A stretch of 21,795 nucleotides of DNA from Candidatus Woesearchaeota archaeon (lineage in GTDB: Archaea > Nanobdellota > Nanobdellia > Woesearchaeales > WJKL01). Shown here one piece after another: positions 6,422 through 13,427 of this stretch (its first letter is position 1; each line of letters opens with the position of its first letter). The notes under the pieces were generated by a model, which ran no database searches, was not told the origin of the DNA, and saw nothing but the letters and a program-made list of their open reading frames with translations. The stretch spans positions 1 to 21,795 of the forward strand of contig JAHWIM010000025.1 in the NCBI GenBank assembly GCA_019322535.1. Reading direction: 5' to 3'. The position numbers were made by a program, and so were the translations under genes.

Positions 6422-6438
6422 TCATCATTTTATGATGA
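6422..6438 (-). promoter_or_regulatory. Hairpin abutting the Shine-Dalgarno of the DUF5667-like gene
   Basis: TCATCAT and ATGATGA form a 7-bp stem with a three-base loop. One base separates it from the GGAGGT ribosome-binding site (6415-6420). It could affect ribosome access; no alternative partner is visible. Confidence 0.35.
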
Positions 6439-6465
6439 GTATGATAGTTATTCAAATCGAAAATA

Positions 6466-7140
6466 TTACATAACTTCTTTCATTCTTTCTGGTTCTTCTC
6501 CACCTACTATTTCTGGATCAACGCTTTGCTCTCCATCTTTTACTTCAGGCAAAAGCATTTCTCCTAAATTACTTAAATTATTAGTAGTTTGAGGTTCTTC
6601 TTCACTTTTCTCCCTCTCTTCAGAATATTTGATATGGGTCTTTATTTGAATATGTACTTTAACTGCATCATAAAATTCTGATTGAACAAGGTCTCCAAGG
6701 TGTTTTGGAGAAATATTTTCGTCTTCTACAGCTTTCTCTCCAAAAGGTTCTCCACTCAATAAACCTGTATCTTCCAGTGTTGTGACTTCATAAAAAAAAG
6801 TAGGGGCTCCTTTATATTTCTCAACAATGTCCACATAATGTTCTCCTTCTTCATTACGGTATTTAAATCCAATTAAAGCAACTTCAACAACATCCCCTGG
6901 CACAATAGGATATAAAGATGACTTCTCTATTCTTCCTCTTTCCATTGCAAGGTTTGTATCTCTAACAATTCTTCCTACAGCTGCCTCCATCAAGAGAGCT
7001 GCTGAGTATCCAACTACGAGTGCTTTGTCTCCTTTCTTTAAAGGAAAGGTTATAATTTCAGCACCACCTATGTCCAAACTTCTTTCCCTTGTAGATTTAG
7101 TTACATAATCTGCAAGTTCAAGGCGGGGTGTATCTGCCAT
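6466..7140 (-). CDS. Hypothetical cytosolic protein
   Basis: I do not recognise this 224-residue protein. Residues 1-120 look like a compact alpha/beta domain with a GDKALVVGYSAALLMEAAVGRIVRD-type hydrophobic stretch and several beta strands. Residues 165-224 are acidic, polar and probably disordered. There is no signal peptide and no membrane helix. A TATA-like box (CTTATAAAT) sits about 30 bases upstream of the ATG, so the mRNA is nearly leaderless. The DUF5667-like gene follows 57 bases later without a clear promoter of its own, so the two may be co-transcribed. Confidence 0.6.
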   Translation of the reverse strand: MADTPRLELADYVTKSTRERSLDIGGAEIITFPLKKGDKALVVGYSAALLMEAAVGRIVRDTNLAMERGRIEKSSLYPIVPGDVVEVALIGFKYRNEEGEHYVDIVEKYKGAPTFFYEVTTLEDTGLLSGEPFGEKAVEDENISPKHLGDLVQSEFYDAVKVHIQIKTHIKYSEEREKSEEEPQTTNNLSNLGEMLLPEVKDGEQSVDPEIVGGEEPERMKEVM

Positions 7141-7165
7141 ATTAAACGTATAAGACGAGAAACTA

Positions 7166-7174
7166 CTTATAAAT
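7166..7174 (-). promoter_or_regulatory. TATA box of the 224-residue hypothetical gene
   Basis: CTTATAAAT (plus strand) is centred about 30 bases before the ATG at 7140, predicting a leader of only a few bases. Confidence 0.5.
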
Positions 7175-7252
7175 TCGTGATGAAACAGTTGCTTTAAATT
7201 GCAAATAAATAAGAAGTAGTGAAGATTATTGTTCCATCATGTTCCATAAGGC

Positions 7253-8134
7253 TTATTTTAAGAAAATAAGGTTTTTTTTGCCTCTTTTTTCCTTATAAAT
7301 GATTCTTCTTTCTTCTAATTCCATAAGAAGCCTTGAAAGCCTTGCTTTAGAAAAATTTGTAACAACCCTTAAAGTGCCTTGTTCACAGCTTCCTTTTCTT
7401 TGTTTCAAAACTCTAACAATCTGCTGTTCATCTTCTTTAAGATGTTTTAACATTTTATGTTCTGTTGCTTTTTTCTTAACCTTTTTCTTAACTTCTTTTT
7501 TAGTAGGTTTTTTAGTGTAATAAAAATAAACTACTAAAGCTAAAATAAGTATAGCTACTAATATTGACATAGGAAGCGGAAGACTAAATTCTTTTGTTTT
7601 ATACATTACAAATATTGAAACTTCATCTCCTGCTTCCACATCTTCTCTTTCCCAAATAAATATCAAACTTCTTCCATCTGTTGTTGCTTTATCAGGCCTT
7701 GGAAATATTGAGCCTGTTTCATCTTTAATCTGCCTTTTCAAAACAGCTTCTTCTGGAAGAACAAGGGTTATTTCGAAAGAATCTGCATCATATTCAATTA
7801 TTTTATTTAGCAGGAAATTAGACCTATCAATATGCTCTTTTGTAATATAACTTAATTTTATTTCCTTTGTTGCATCCATGTATATTTTAACTGAATTATT
7901 TTTAATTTCTGCATCTGTTTTAACATCATCTAAATAAACCTCTATTGTTTCTGCATCAGGAGGAATAGATAAACTCAAAGTCCCTGTCATACCTTTACTA
8001 AATCTAACAACATTCTCAACTACAACATTACTGCCAACAACATTATAATTAATTTGATAAGATTCAAGAGCACAAACTGCTGAAGTTAATAATAAAAACA
8101 CAACTAAAGATAAAACTAACTTTAAAACTCCCAT
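7253..8134 (-). CDS. Membrane-anchored winged-helix regulator-like protein
   Basis: In order, this 293-residue protein has a signal sequence (residues 1-22), an extracytoplasmic beta-rich domain (about 23-185), one membrane helix (about 189-207), a Lys-rich linker (208-226), and a winged-helix DNA-binding domain (about 233-293, with VVTNFSKARLSRLLMELEERRIIYKEKRGKKNLIFL as recognition helix and wing). This is the common archaeal one-component layout: the outside domain senses or binds something and the inside domain binds DNA. The mRNA is predicted to be leaderless. Target genes are unknown; the surface-protein genes nearby are candidates by context only. Confidence 0.8.
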   Translation of the reverse strand: MGVLKLVLSLVVFLLLTSAVCALESYQINYNVVGSNVVVENVVRFSKGMTGTLSLSIPPDAETIEVYLDDVKTDAEIKNNSVKIYMDATKEIKLSYITKEHIDRSNFLLNKIIEYDADSFEITLVLPEEAVLKRQIKDETGSIFPRPDKATTDGRSLIFIWEREDVEAGDEVSIFVMYKTKEFSLPLPMSILVAILILALVVYFYYTKKPTKKEVKKKVKKKATEHKMLKHLKEDEQQIVRVLKQRKGSCEQGTLRVVTNFSKARLSRLLMELEERRIIYKEKRGKKNLIFLK

Positions 8135-8153
8135 ATAAAACTATATATCAAAG

Positions 8154-8165
8154 AAATATATAAAG
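8154..8165 (-). promoter_or_regulatory. TATA box of the winged-helix membrane protein
   Basis: AAATATATAAAG (plus strand) is centred 25-26 bases upstream of the ATG at 8134, which fits a leaderless transcript. It lies just past the EF-2 stop codon. Confidence 0.6.
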
Positions 8166-8177
8166 ATTGGGAAAAAT

Positions 8178-10358
8178 CTAAGCACCTAATTGCCCTTCTT
8201 TTAATCCTTTCCTTTGAACTATAGATCTAATAATCTTCTCTTGCAGTTCGTCAGGCAGCTTCTCAAACATCTGATCAACTAATGAAGAAACTCCTCTTCC
8301 TGCAGTTGCTGACCTTAAATCAGAACTCCATCCAAGCATCTCTCCAACAGGTAATTTTGCTCTGATATGAACCATGCCACTTTCTTGATTCATCTCTAGC
8401 AGCTGTCCTCTTTTGCTTGTTACTAATTTTGACAATTCTCCCATATAATCTTCAGGAGCATCTATAAGCATAACTTGTAAAGGTTCGTAAATAGTTGGAG
8501 AACCAGTCATCATTGCTCCCCTTACACCTTCTCTTATAGCTGGATATACCTGTGCAGGTCCTCTGTGAATAGCATCATCATGTAATTTCATATCAGTTAA
8601 TCTAACTTTTACTTTAACGCACGGCTCTCTTGCCAAAGGCCCAGCATTCATGACATCTTCAAACATATCTAATATTAACTCTATAACTTCTCCAATATAA
8701 ACTTGCCCTCTTGTTTCATCAATTAATATGTTTCCTTTGAAAATGTCTTTAATTTTTTCAGCTGTTTTTGACTCCATGCCTAATTCAACAAATTGTTTTC
8801 TTAGCTCAGGATCTTTTTTCTTTATTCTTCTCTCAGCAATCTTTCCCTCTTTTATAGCATCATAAATACCATCTTCTAAAGGCTCTACAATAAAATAAAA
8901 CTTATTATGTTTGTTAGGGGATTTTCCTTCAATCTCTTGGGATGCTTTCCTAACAGTTTCCCTATAAACAACAATAGGAGGTGATGTTTTAACTTCTACA
9001 TTCTTCTCTGATTTTATTCTGTTTTCAACAATCTCAAGATGCAGTTCTCCCATTCCATGCATCAAATGTTCGCCTGTCTCCTCATTAATTTCAATTACAA
9101 TAGAAGGGTCTTCTTTGCCAATTTGTCTTAATACATCAATTAGTTTAGGCAAATCAGCTGGCTTTGTAGCTTGTATAGCTTTTGTAATTACAGGTTCAAA
9201 TATGTGCTTGATTTGCTCAAAAGGCTCTTCAGGCCCTAATGTTATTGTTTCTCCTGGATATGATTTTACTCCTGCTATTCCGATTATATTTCCGCAAGGA
9301 ACATTGTCAATAATTTCTCTCTTAGCTCCATTATAGATAAATACCTGCTGAACTCTAGATTCTTGTTTGCTCCTGTTTAAATAAACCTCTGTCCCTTTTT
9401 TTATTGTTCCGCTAAACAACCTTCCGCAAGAGATCTCTCCTGCCTGAGGGTCAATAACAATCTTAGTAATAACAAATGCTAATTTACCATCTGGATTACA
9501 TTTAATCAAGTCTTGTCCAAGTTCACTTTCAATATCTCCATGCCATATTTTAGAAATTCTATAAGCTTGAGAAACTACTGGATTTGGCAAATGTTGAATA
9601 ACCATATTAAGAACAACTTCATGCAAAGGAGCTTTTTTTGCTAAAGCTTTTCTGTCTTCTTCTTTTCCGCTTTCATAAGCAGAAATAATGTCCTTGAAAG
9701 TTATGCCTTTTTCTTTCATATAAGGTATGCTCAAAGCCCAGTTATGAAATGCACTTCCAAAAGCAACAGAACCTTCTTGAACATTTGCCTGCCACTTGCT
9801 TCCATATTCTTCTTCAGCAATCTGCTTAATCAACCTGTTAACATCAGTTATTATCTTGATAAATCTCTCCTGCATTTTCTCAGGAGTTAATTTTAATTCT
9901 TTGATTAATCTGTCAACTTTATTAATAAATAATGTTGGCTTGACTCTTTCTTTTAATGCTTGTCTTAAAACAGTTTCTGTCTGAGGCATGATTCCTTCTG
10001 AAGCGCAGCATAAAACAATAGCTCCATCAACAGCCCTCATTGCTCTTGTTACATCTCCTCCAAAATCAACGTGTCCAGGAGTATCAAGAAGATTAATCAA
10101 ATACTCCTCTTCTTTAAATTTATGAACCATAGAAACAGCAGCAGTATCAATAGTAATTCCTCTGGTTTGTTCATCTTCGTGAAAATCTAAAGCTAATTGT
10201 TTTCCAGCTAATTCTTCTGACATCATTCCAGCTCCTGCTAAAAGATTGTCAGAAAAAGTTGTTTTTCCATGATCAATATGAGCGCAGATAGCAATATTTC
10301 TAATCTGTTTTGGATTACCAGAAATTCTTTTTACCCTTTCAACCATCTTCTCTGCCAT
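8178..10358 (-). CDS. fusA: Translation elongation factor EF-2
   Basis: This 726-residue factor is the translocase of the archaeal ribosome. The G domain has AHIDHGKTT, the RGITID switch and DTPGHVDF, with NKVD following. Domains II-V are complete and the length is normal. The diphthamide loop is present (DDAIHRGPAQV, with the candidate diphthamide histidine at about residue 598). That site remains intact, so the modification could occur; several DPANN and other archaea have lost the pathway. The ATG has a GGTGAG ribosome-binding site 6-7 bases upstream. It follows ndk after a 113-base gap with nested inverted repeats. Confidence 0.98.
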   Translation of the reverse strand: MAEKMVERVKRISGNPKQIRNIAICAHIDHGKTTFSDNLLAGAGMMSEELAGKQLALDFHEDEQTRGITIDTAAVSMVHKFKEEEYLINLLDTPGHVDFGGDVTRAMRAVDGAIVLCCASEGIMPQTETVLRQALKERVKPTLFINKVDRLIKELKLTPEKMQERFIKIITDVNRLIKQIAEEEYGSKWQANVQEGSVAFGSAFHNWALSIPYMKEKGITFKDIISAYESGKEEDRKALAKKAPLHEVVLNMVIQHLPNPVVSQAYRISKIWHGDIESELGQDLIKCNPDGKLAFVITKIVIDPQAGEISCGRLFSGTIKKGTEVYLNRSKQESRVQQVFIYNGAKREIIDNVPCGNIIGIAGVKSYPGETITLGPEEPFEQIKHIFEPVITKAIQATKPADLPKLIDVLRQIGKEDPSIVIEINEETGEHLMHGMGELHLEIVENRIKSEKNVEVKTSPPIVVYRETVRKASQEIEGKSPNKHNKFYFIVEPLEDGIYDAIKEGKIAERRIKKKDPELRKQFVELGMESKTAEKIKDIFKGNILIDETRGQVYIGEVIELILDMFEDVMNAGPLAREPCVKVKVRLTDMKLHDDAIHRGPAQVYPAIREGVRGAMMTGSPTIYEPLQVMLIDAPEDYMGELSKLVTSKRGQLLEMNQESGMVHIRAKLPVGEMLGWSSDLRSATAGRGVSSLVDQMFEKLPDELQEKIIRSIVQRKGLKEGQLGA

Positions 10359-10390
10359 TTATTCTCACCTATCAAAATTTTTAAAATCCA

Positions 10391-10401
10391 CAAAAATTAT
10401 A
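10391..10401 (-). promoter_or_regulatory. Possible TATA box for EF-2
   Basis: On the minus strand TATAATTTTTG is centred about 40 bases before the ATG, which would give a 14-base leader containing the GGTGAG site. It is weaker than other boxes in this window, so read-through from ndk is an alternative. Confidence 0.35.
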
Positions 10402-10408
10402 GATTTTT

Positions 10409-10472
10409 GGGACCAGAAAAGCTTCGCTTTTCTAGGTTTTAGAGGTCCTGAAAATTTTTAATTTTCATGACC
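10409..10472 (-). promoter_or_regulatory. Nested, mutually exclusive stem-loops between ndk and EF-2
   Basis: Minus-strand order is GGTC (10469-10472), hairpin GAAAAT/ATTTTC, GGACC (10444-10448), hairpin AGAAAAGC-GAA-GCTTTTCT (10415-10433), GGTCC (10410-10414). The central GGACC can pair with the upstream GGTC or the downstream GGTCC, but not both. The first arm overlaps the ndk stop codon by one base. This could be a processing site, attenuator or transcript-end structure. Confidence 0.5.
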
Positions 10473-10981
10473 TATTTCCAAAACCATTCAATTTTTGTAA
10501 CTTCTTTCTGTTCAACTGGATAAATAGTATGAACAAGTTCATCTGGCCTGAACCACAATTTTATTTCACGCACTGCTTCTTCTTCATTCTCAGATGCATG
10601 AACAACATTTTCAAAAACACCTCTTGTTGTAATTCTGCCGTATTTGCCTCTAATTGATTCAGGATGTGCTTTTTCAGGATGTGTGCTTCCTACTACTTCT
10701 CTAATTGCTTTAACAGCCTCTTCACCTTCATAAACTAAAGCCAAAACCCTCTTTGTGTGATACTCTCCCATAATATATTTGATCAATTCATCAAAAAAAT
10801 CCTCTTCTTTCAAATGTTGATAATGCTCTTCTGCTAGTTCTCTTGTGACTTGAACTATTTTTGCACCAACAATTATCCTATTAGGATGAGAAAGTTTTGA
10901 TAATATATTTCCTGTTAATGATTTAACTAATCCGTCAGGTTTTATCAAAACCAAAGTTTGTTGTACTTTTTTATTTACCAT
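10472..10981 (-). CDS. ndk: Nucleoside diphosphate kinase
   Basis: NDK moves the terminal phosphate between nucleotides through a phosphohistidine. The sequence begins QQTLVLIKPDG (K14 of the Kpn-type start), and has STHPEKAHPESIRGKYG and the active-site segment NVVHASEN with H128. At 169 residues it is longer than the usual 140-150, mainly from an insertion in the 50-75 region and a longer C-terminus. It starts 11 bases after eL24; AGGTG overlapping the eL24 stop serves as ribosome-binding site. The gene order L7Ae-eS28-eL24-ndk is a classic archaeal operon. Confidence 0.96.
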   Translation of the reverse strand: MVNKKVQQTLVLIKPDGLVKSLTGNILSKLSHPNRIIVGAKIVQVTRELAEEHYQHLKEEDFFDELIKYIMGEYHTKRVLALVYEGEEAVKAIREVVGSTHPEKAHPESIRGKYGRITTRGVFENVVHASENEEEAVREIKLWFRPDELVHTIYPVEQKEVTKIEWFWK

Positions 10982-10991
10982 TATAAAACAC

Positions 10992-11168
10992 CTATTTTTT
11001 CTCTGACTTAGGTTTTGTCCACTTAAGGCTGCCTGGTTTTCTTTTTAATTTGAACATGTTCTTTTCACACTTTCTCTTACAAAAATGCAAAATCTTTCCA
11101 TCTTTTTTTACATACATCTTTCCAGTTCCTTTTTCTATATCCTTTTTGCAAAAACTGCATTTAGCCAT
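10992..11168 (-). CDS. rpl24e: Ribosomal protein eL24
   Basis: This 58-residue zinc-finger protein of the large subunit begins MAKCSFCKKDIEKGTGKMYV and has the Cys pattern C4/C7...C30/C34. The FKLKRKPGSLKWT region is typical of L24e. It is full length for archaea. The ATG comes two bases after the eS28 stop (TAA-GG-ATG), and the eS28 end supplies a GGTGG-type ribosome-binding site. Confidence 0.95.
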   Translation of the reverse strand: MAKCSFCKKDIEKGTGKMYVKKDGKILHFCKRKCEKNMFKLKRKPGSLKWTKPKSEKK

Positions 11169-11170
11169 CC

Positions 11171-11476
11171 TTATCCACCTGTGCCTCTTCCTTTTCTTGT
11201 CAACGGCCTTGCTTCAATTTCAGTTTCTCTTAGCATTAAAATGTCTCCAATCCTTACAGGTCCTTTAACATTTCTTCTCATAACTTTATTTGAATCTCTT
11301 CCATCTAAAATTTTGCATCTAACTTGAATAGCTTCCCCTCTGGCTCCTGTTCTTCCTATAATCTCTTCTACTCTAGCAGGAGTAGCAAATGAAAATCTTA
11401 CCCCTGCTTTTGCTTTATCTTCTTGTCCAGGTTTTTGACCTCTCCTAGGTCTTTGCTGCCTTTTATCGTCTGCCAT
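11171..11476 (-). CDS. rps28e: Ribosomal protein eS28 with basic N-terminal extension
   Basis: The core (residues 30-92) matches archaeal eS28: TPARVEEIIGRTGARGEAIQVRCKILDGRDSNKVMRRNVKGPVRIGDILMLRETEIEAR. At 101 residues it is about 30 longer than the usual archaeal eS28. The extra length is a Lys/Arg/Gln-rich N-terminal tail (residues 1-28) and a short GRGTGG tail. Both could contact rRNA. It begins three bases after the L7Ae stop. Confidence 0.95.
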   Translation of the reverse strand: MADDKRQQRPRRGQKPGQEDKAKAGVRFSFATPARVEEIIGRTGARGEAIQVRCKILDGRDSNKVMRRNVKGPVRIGDILMLRETEIEARPLTRKGRGTGG

Positions 11477-11478
11477 TT

Positions 11479-11823
11479 TTACTTAGCTTTTTCAACTATT
11501 TCTTTTACTAGTTTCGTTGCTTCTCCTTCATCTACAATAGCAACACTTACAGTAGGAACACCTATTCCAGCTGCGCTTCCAAGCTCTTCTTTGCTTGGAA
11601 TCTCTACGCATAGAACTCCTTTTTCTTTTGCAAGCAAAGGCAAATGCATTACAATTTCAGGAGGAGTTACATCTTTAGCAACAACAACTAATTTTACATT
11701 TCCTTTTTCAAGTGCTTTAGTAACTTCATTAGTTCCTTTTTTGACTTTGCCTGTAGATCTAGCTACTTCAATAGCTTCTAAAACTTTATCGACTAATTCT
11801 TTAGGTATTTCAACACCGACCAT
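11479..11823 (-). CDS. rpl7ae: Ribosomal protein eL8 (L7Ae)
   Basis: This protein binds kink-turn RNA in the large subunit, box C/D and H/ACA guide RNPs and, in some archaea, RNase P. The 114 residues carry the family motifs GTNEVTKALEKG, VVAKDVTPPEIVMHLPLLAKEKGVL and the specificity loop GSAAGIGVPTVSVAI. The ribosome-binding site AAAGGTGATG is close to the ATG. It is the first gene of the operon and has a leader of about 130 bases with several stem-loops. Confidence 0.97.
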   Translation of the reverse strand: MVGVEIPKELVDKVLEAIEVARSTGKVKKGTNEVTKALEKGNVKLVVVAKDVTPPEIVMHLPLLAKEKGVLCVEIPSKEELGSAAGIGVPTVSVAIVDEGEATKLVKEIVEKAK

Positions 11824-11837
11824 TTACATCACCTTTA

Positions 11838-11857
11838 TTTCCAAAATTGATTGGAAA
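11838..11857 (-). promoter_or_regulatory. Hairpin just upstream of the L7Ae ribosome-binding site
   Basis: TTTCCAA and TTGGAAA form a 7-bp stem with a six-base loop. It lies immediately upstream of AAAGGTGATG and could tune translation initiation. Confidence 0.4.
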
Positions 11858-11890
11858 AAAAGAGGTAAAAAGAAAAAAACATTTTACCTC
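11853..11890 (-). terminator. Attenuator-like hairpin plus U-tract in the L7Ae leader
   Basis: On the minus strand a perfect 9-bp stem (GAGGTAAAA and TTTTACCTC, 11862-11890) with a U-rich 11-base loop is followed directly by seven T (11855-11861). This has the form of an intrinsic terminator inside the leader, about 30-65 bases before the L7Ae start codon. The loop also contains a seven-T run. Whether it terminates is not shown. Confidence 0.5.
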
Positions 11891-11904
11891 ACTCAAGCCT
11901 CACA

Positions 11905-11938
11905 TGTGCCGATAGCCCATTAGCACACCAAAGCTATC
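11905..11938 (-). promoter_or_regulatory. Interlocked inverted repeats in the L7Ae leader
   Basis: In minus-strand order GATAGC (11933-11938), TGTGC (11923-11927), GCTATC (11911-11916), GCACA (11905-11909). The two pairs interleave, so they form either alternative hairpins or a pseudoknot (the one-base last loop makes a pseudoknot tight). TGATGA directly upstream resembles a box C/kink-turn element. The position suits autoregulation by L7Ae, which is inferred. Confidence 0.45.
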
Positions 11939-11973
11939 ATCAATCATTGGTTTTAACCCAGAAAACCCAGCCT

Positions 11974-11984
11974 TATTTAAAAAG
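11974..11984 (-). promoter_or_regulatory. TATA box of the L7Ae operon
   Basis: On the minus strand CTTTTTAAATA predicts a start near 11953 and a leader of about 130 bases, unusually long for this window. Confidence 0.5.
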
Positions 11985-12044
11985 TTTTCGATAAAACAGT
12001 TTTTTTTATAATCACTAATTTGTAACATCATTTTGATAGAAAAC

Positions 12045-12055
12045 TATATATAAAA
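12045..12055 (+). promoter_or_regulatory. TATA box of the DUF2391-like gene
   Basis: TATATATAAAA is 47 bases before the ATG at 12097. The predicted 20-base leader contains GAGGGAAA, a purine-rich ribosome-binding site. It faces away from the L7Ae promoter. Confidence 0.6.
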
Positions 12056-12096
12056 CAAATGCAATAATTGAAGATAAAAGGGAAAAAAGAGGGAAA

Positions 12097-12609
12097 ATGC
12101 TACATAAAGACACTCATGTAAAGAGGCACGTTGTTAGAATACATGGCAAACTGCATGAAGTTACTTCTATTCATGATAATGATGGAAATACATTGCACAG
12201 AATAGTAAATCCACTTAAAGTTGAATTTCTTACAAAAGATTTTCTTCAGGTATTAATAGGTGCTTCAGTGCTTGCAATTCCAGTTGGATTCACAGAAGAA
12301 ACATGGCAGTTAGGAGAGAATCTCCCTTTGATTAATTGTATTGGTTTTGTTCTATTATCTTTGTTATTCATAAGTATTTTTGCATATTTTCATTATTATA
12401 AAGAACATGATCATTTTCAAGCTCACAGAAAGCAATTTATGAAAAGAGTTTTTACAACATACTTAGTAGCATTTGTTATTGTTGCTGGATTAATGGCATT
12501 AATACAAAGAACTCCTTGGTTTACTGACCCTATTTTAGCTTTCAAAAGAATTGTATTAGTTACATTCCCATGTTCAATGAGCGCAACAGTAGCAGATAAT
12601 TTCAAATAA
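12097..12609 (+). CDS. DUF2391-like integral membrane protein
   Basis: This 170-residue protein has a His-rich, charged N-terminal segment (residues 1-45), then about four membrane helices. The GASVLAIPVGFTEETWQLGE segment at the start of the first helix resembles the DUF2391 family, whose function is not known. Histidines also flank the second helix (FHYYKEHDHFQAHRK), so a metal-related role is possible but speculative. It ends next to the convergent cis-prenyltransferase-like gene. Confidence 0.65.
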   Translation: MLHKDTHVKRHVVRIHGKLHEVTSIHDNDGNTLHRIVNPLKVEFLTKDFLQVLIGASVLAIPVGFTEETWQLGENLPLINCIGFVLLSLLFISIFAYFHYYKEHDHFQAHRKQFMKRVFTTYLVAFVIVAGLMALIQRTPWFTDPILAFKRIVLVTFPCSMSATVADNFK

Positions 12610-13332
12610 TTAATCTTTCTGATATTCTTTTATTGCATTGAAGAAATCATGTTTATTAAATTCAGGCCAGTATTTATCTGTAAAATAAATCTTGCTGTAA
12701 GGGGAATCCCATAACATTATTCCGCTTGTCTGCCTTTCACCATTTTTTATTATTAAATCAGGCGGTAAAAAATAAGAACTGTAAACACTGTCTTTAATTA
12801 TTGCTTTATTTATTGCATCAGCATCTATTTTCTCAACTTTAACCTGCCTTGCAATTAATTTGCAAGCATCTACTATCTCTTCCTGGCCGTTATAATTTAT
12901 ACAGAAGTTAAGGAAAAAACCATCATAATCCCTTGTCTCTTCAATAATCTCTTTTAATGGCTCAACAGCTCTTCCAGGCAAGTCGTACCATTTGCCAAGC
13001 ATACTAACTTTAATTTTATTATTAGTTATATTGTCAGAAGAAAGCAGTTTTTCAAAAAAAGCAACAAGAGAATTTAAGAAAAATGGAAAATACTCTTTTC
13101 TTTTAAGGCCTTCTGGCATTAAATAGATTGTTAGAATAGGAATATTCTGCTCTGTTTGTAAATTTATGATTTCATTTAGAATTTCAAAGCTCTTTTTGTA
13201 AGCTTCTTCAATAGTTTTCTTTTCCTTTTCAGCCCATGGCTTAACACCATGTGTAGTAATAACTAAATGCTTCAATGATCTTATCTTGTGTTCTTTCTCA
13301 TGCTTCAGCACTTTTTTGAATTTTTCAAGCAT
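12610..13332 (-). CDS. Cis-prenyltransferase (UppS/DHDDS) family protein lacking catalytic residues
   Basis: The fold of this 240-residue protein is recognisable from LKHLVITTHGVKPWA (usual HIAIIMDGNGRWA), FLNFCINYNGQEEIVDA (usual NIAANYGGRxEIV) and PPDLIIKNGERQTSGIMLWDSPY..IYFTDKYWPEF at the end (usual DLxIRTGGExRxSNFLLW..Y.ELYFTD..WP.F). Key residues are changed: the catalytic Asp is H28, the two diphosphate-binding Arg of the RTGGExR motif become K196 and Q201, and the metal-binding Glu before YFTD becomes Lys. Active members build long-chain polyprenyl diphosphate for glycan carriers. This protein is probably inactive alone and may be a partner subunit, as NgBR is for DHDDS. It has a TATA box 27-28 bases upstream. 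Confidence 0.8.
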   Translation of the reverse strand: MLEKFKKVLKHEKEHKIRSLKHLVITTHGVKPWAEKEKKTIEEAYKKSFEILNEIINLQTEQNIPILTIYLMPEGLKRKEYFPFFLNSLVAFFEKLLSSDNITNNKIKVSMLGKWYDLPGRAVEPLKEIIEETRDYDGFFLNFCINYNGQEEIVDACKLIARQVKVEKIDADAINKAIIKDSVYSSYFLPPDLIIKNGERQTSGIMLWDSPYSKIYFTDKYWPEFNKHDFFNAIKEYQKD

Positions 13333-13354
13333 ATTCTACTATTAAATAACAACA

Positions 13355-13364
13355 TTATATAAAA
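13355..13364 (-). promoter_or_regulatory. TATA box of the cis-prenyltransferase-like gene
   Basis: TTATATAAAA (plus strand) is centred 27-28 bases from the ATG at 13332. A leaderless transcript is predicted. It shares a 95-base divergent region with the prepilin peptidase promoter. Confidence 0.6.
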
Positions 13365-13397
13365 TTTTCTTGAATTTCTTTTTCAATGACAATAATA

Positions 13398-13405
13398 TTT
13401 ATAAA
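13398..13405 (+). promoter_or_regulatory. TATA box of the prepilin peptidase gene
   Basis: TTTATAAA is centred 26-27 bases before the ATG at 13428, consistent with a leaderless mRNA. Confidence 0.65.
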
Positions 13406-13427
13406 TTTTCAATAATTCCCATCATAA

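Noticed and set aside
5330..6592. Ser-rich plus-strand frames opposite the DUF5667-like gene
   Set aside because: Ser runs are the reverse complement of Asp/Glu codons of the real gene.
11905..11938. Clear H-type pseudoknot in the L7Ae leader
   Set aside because: The last connecting loop is a single base, likely too short to span a 6-bp stem, so I call it alternative hairpins instead.
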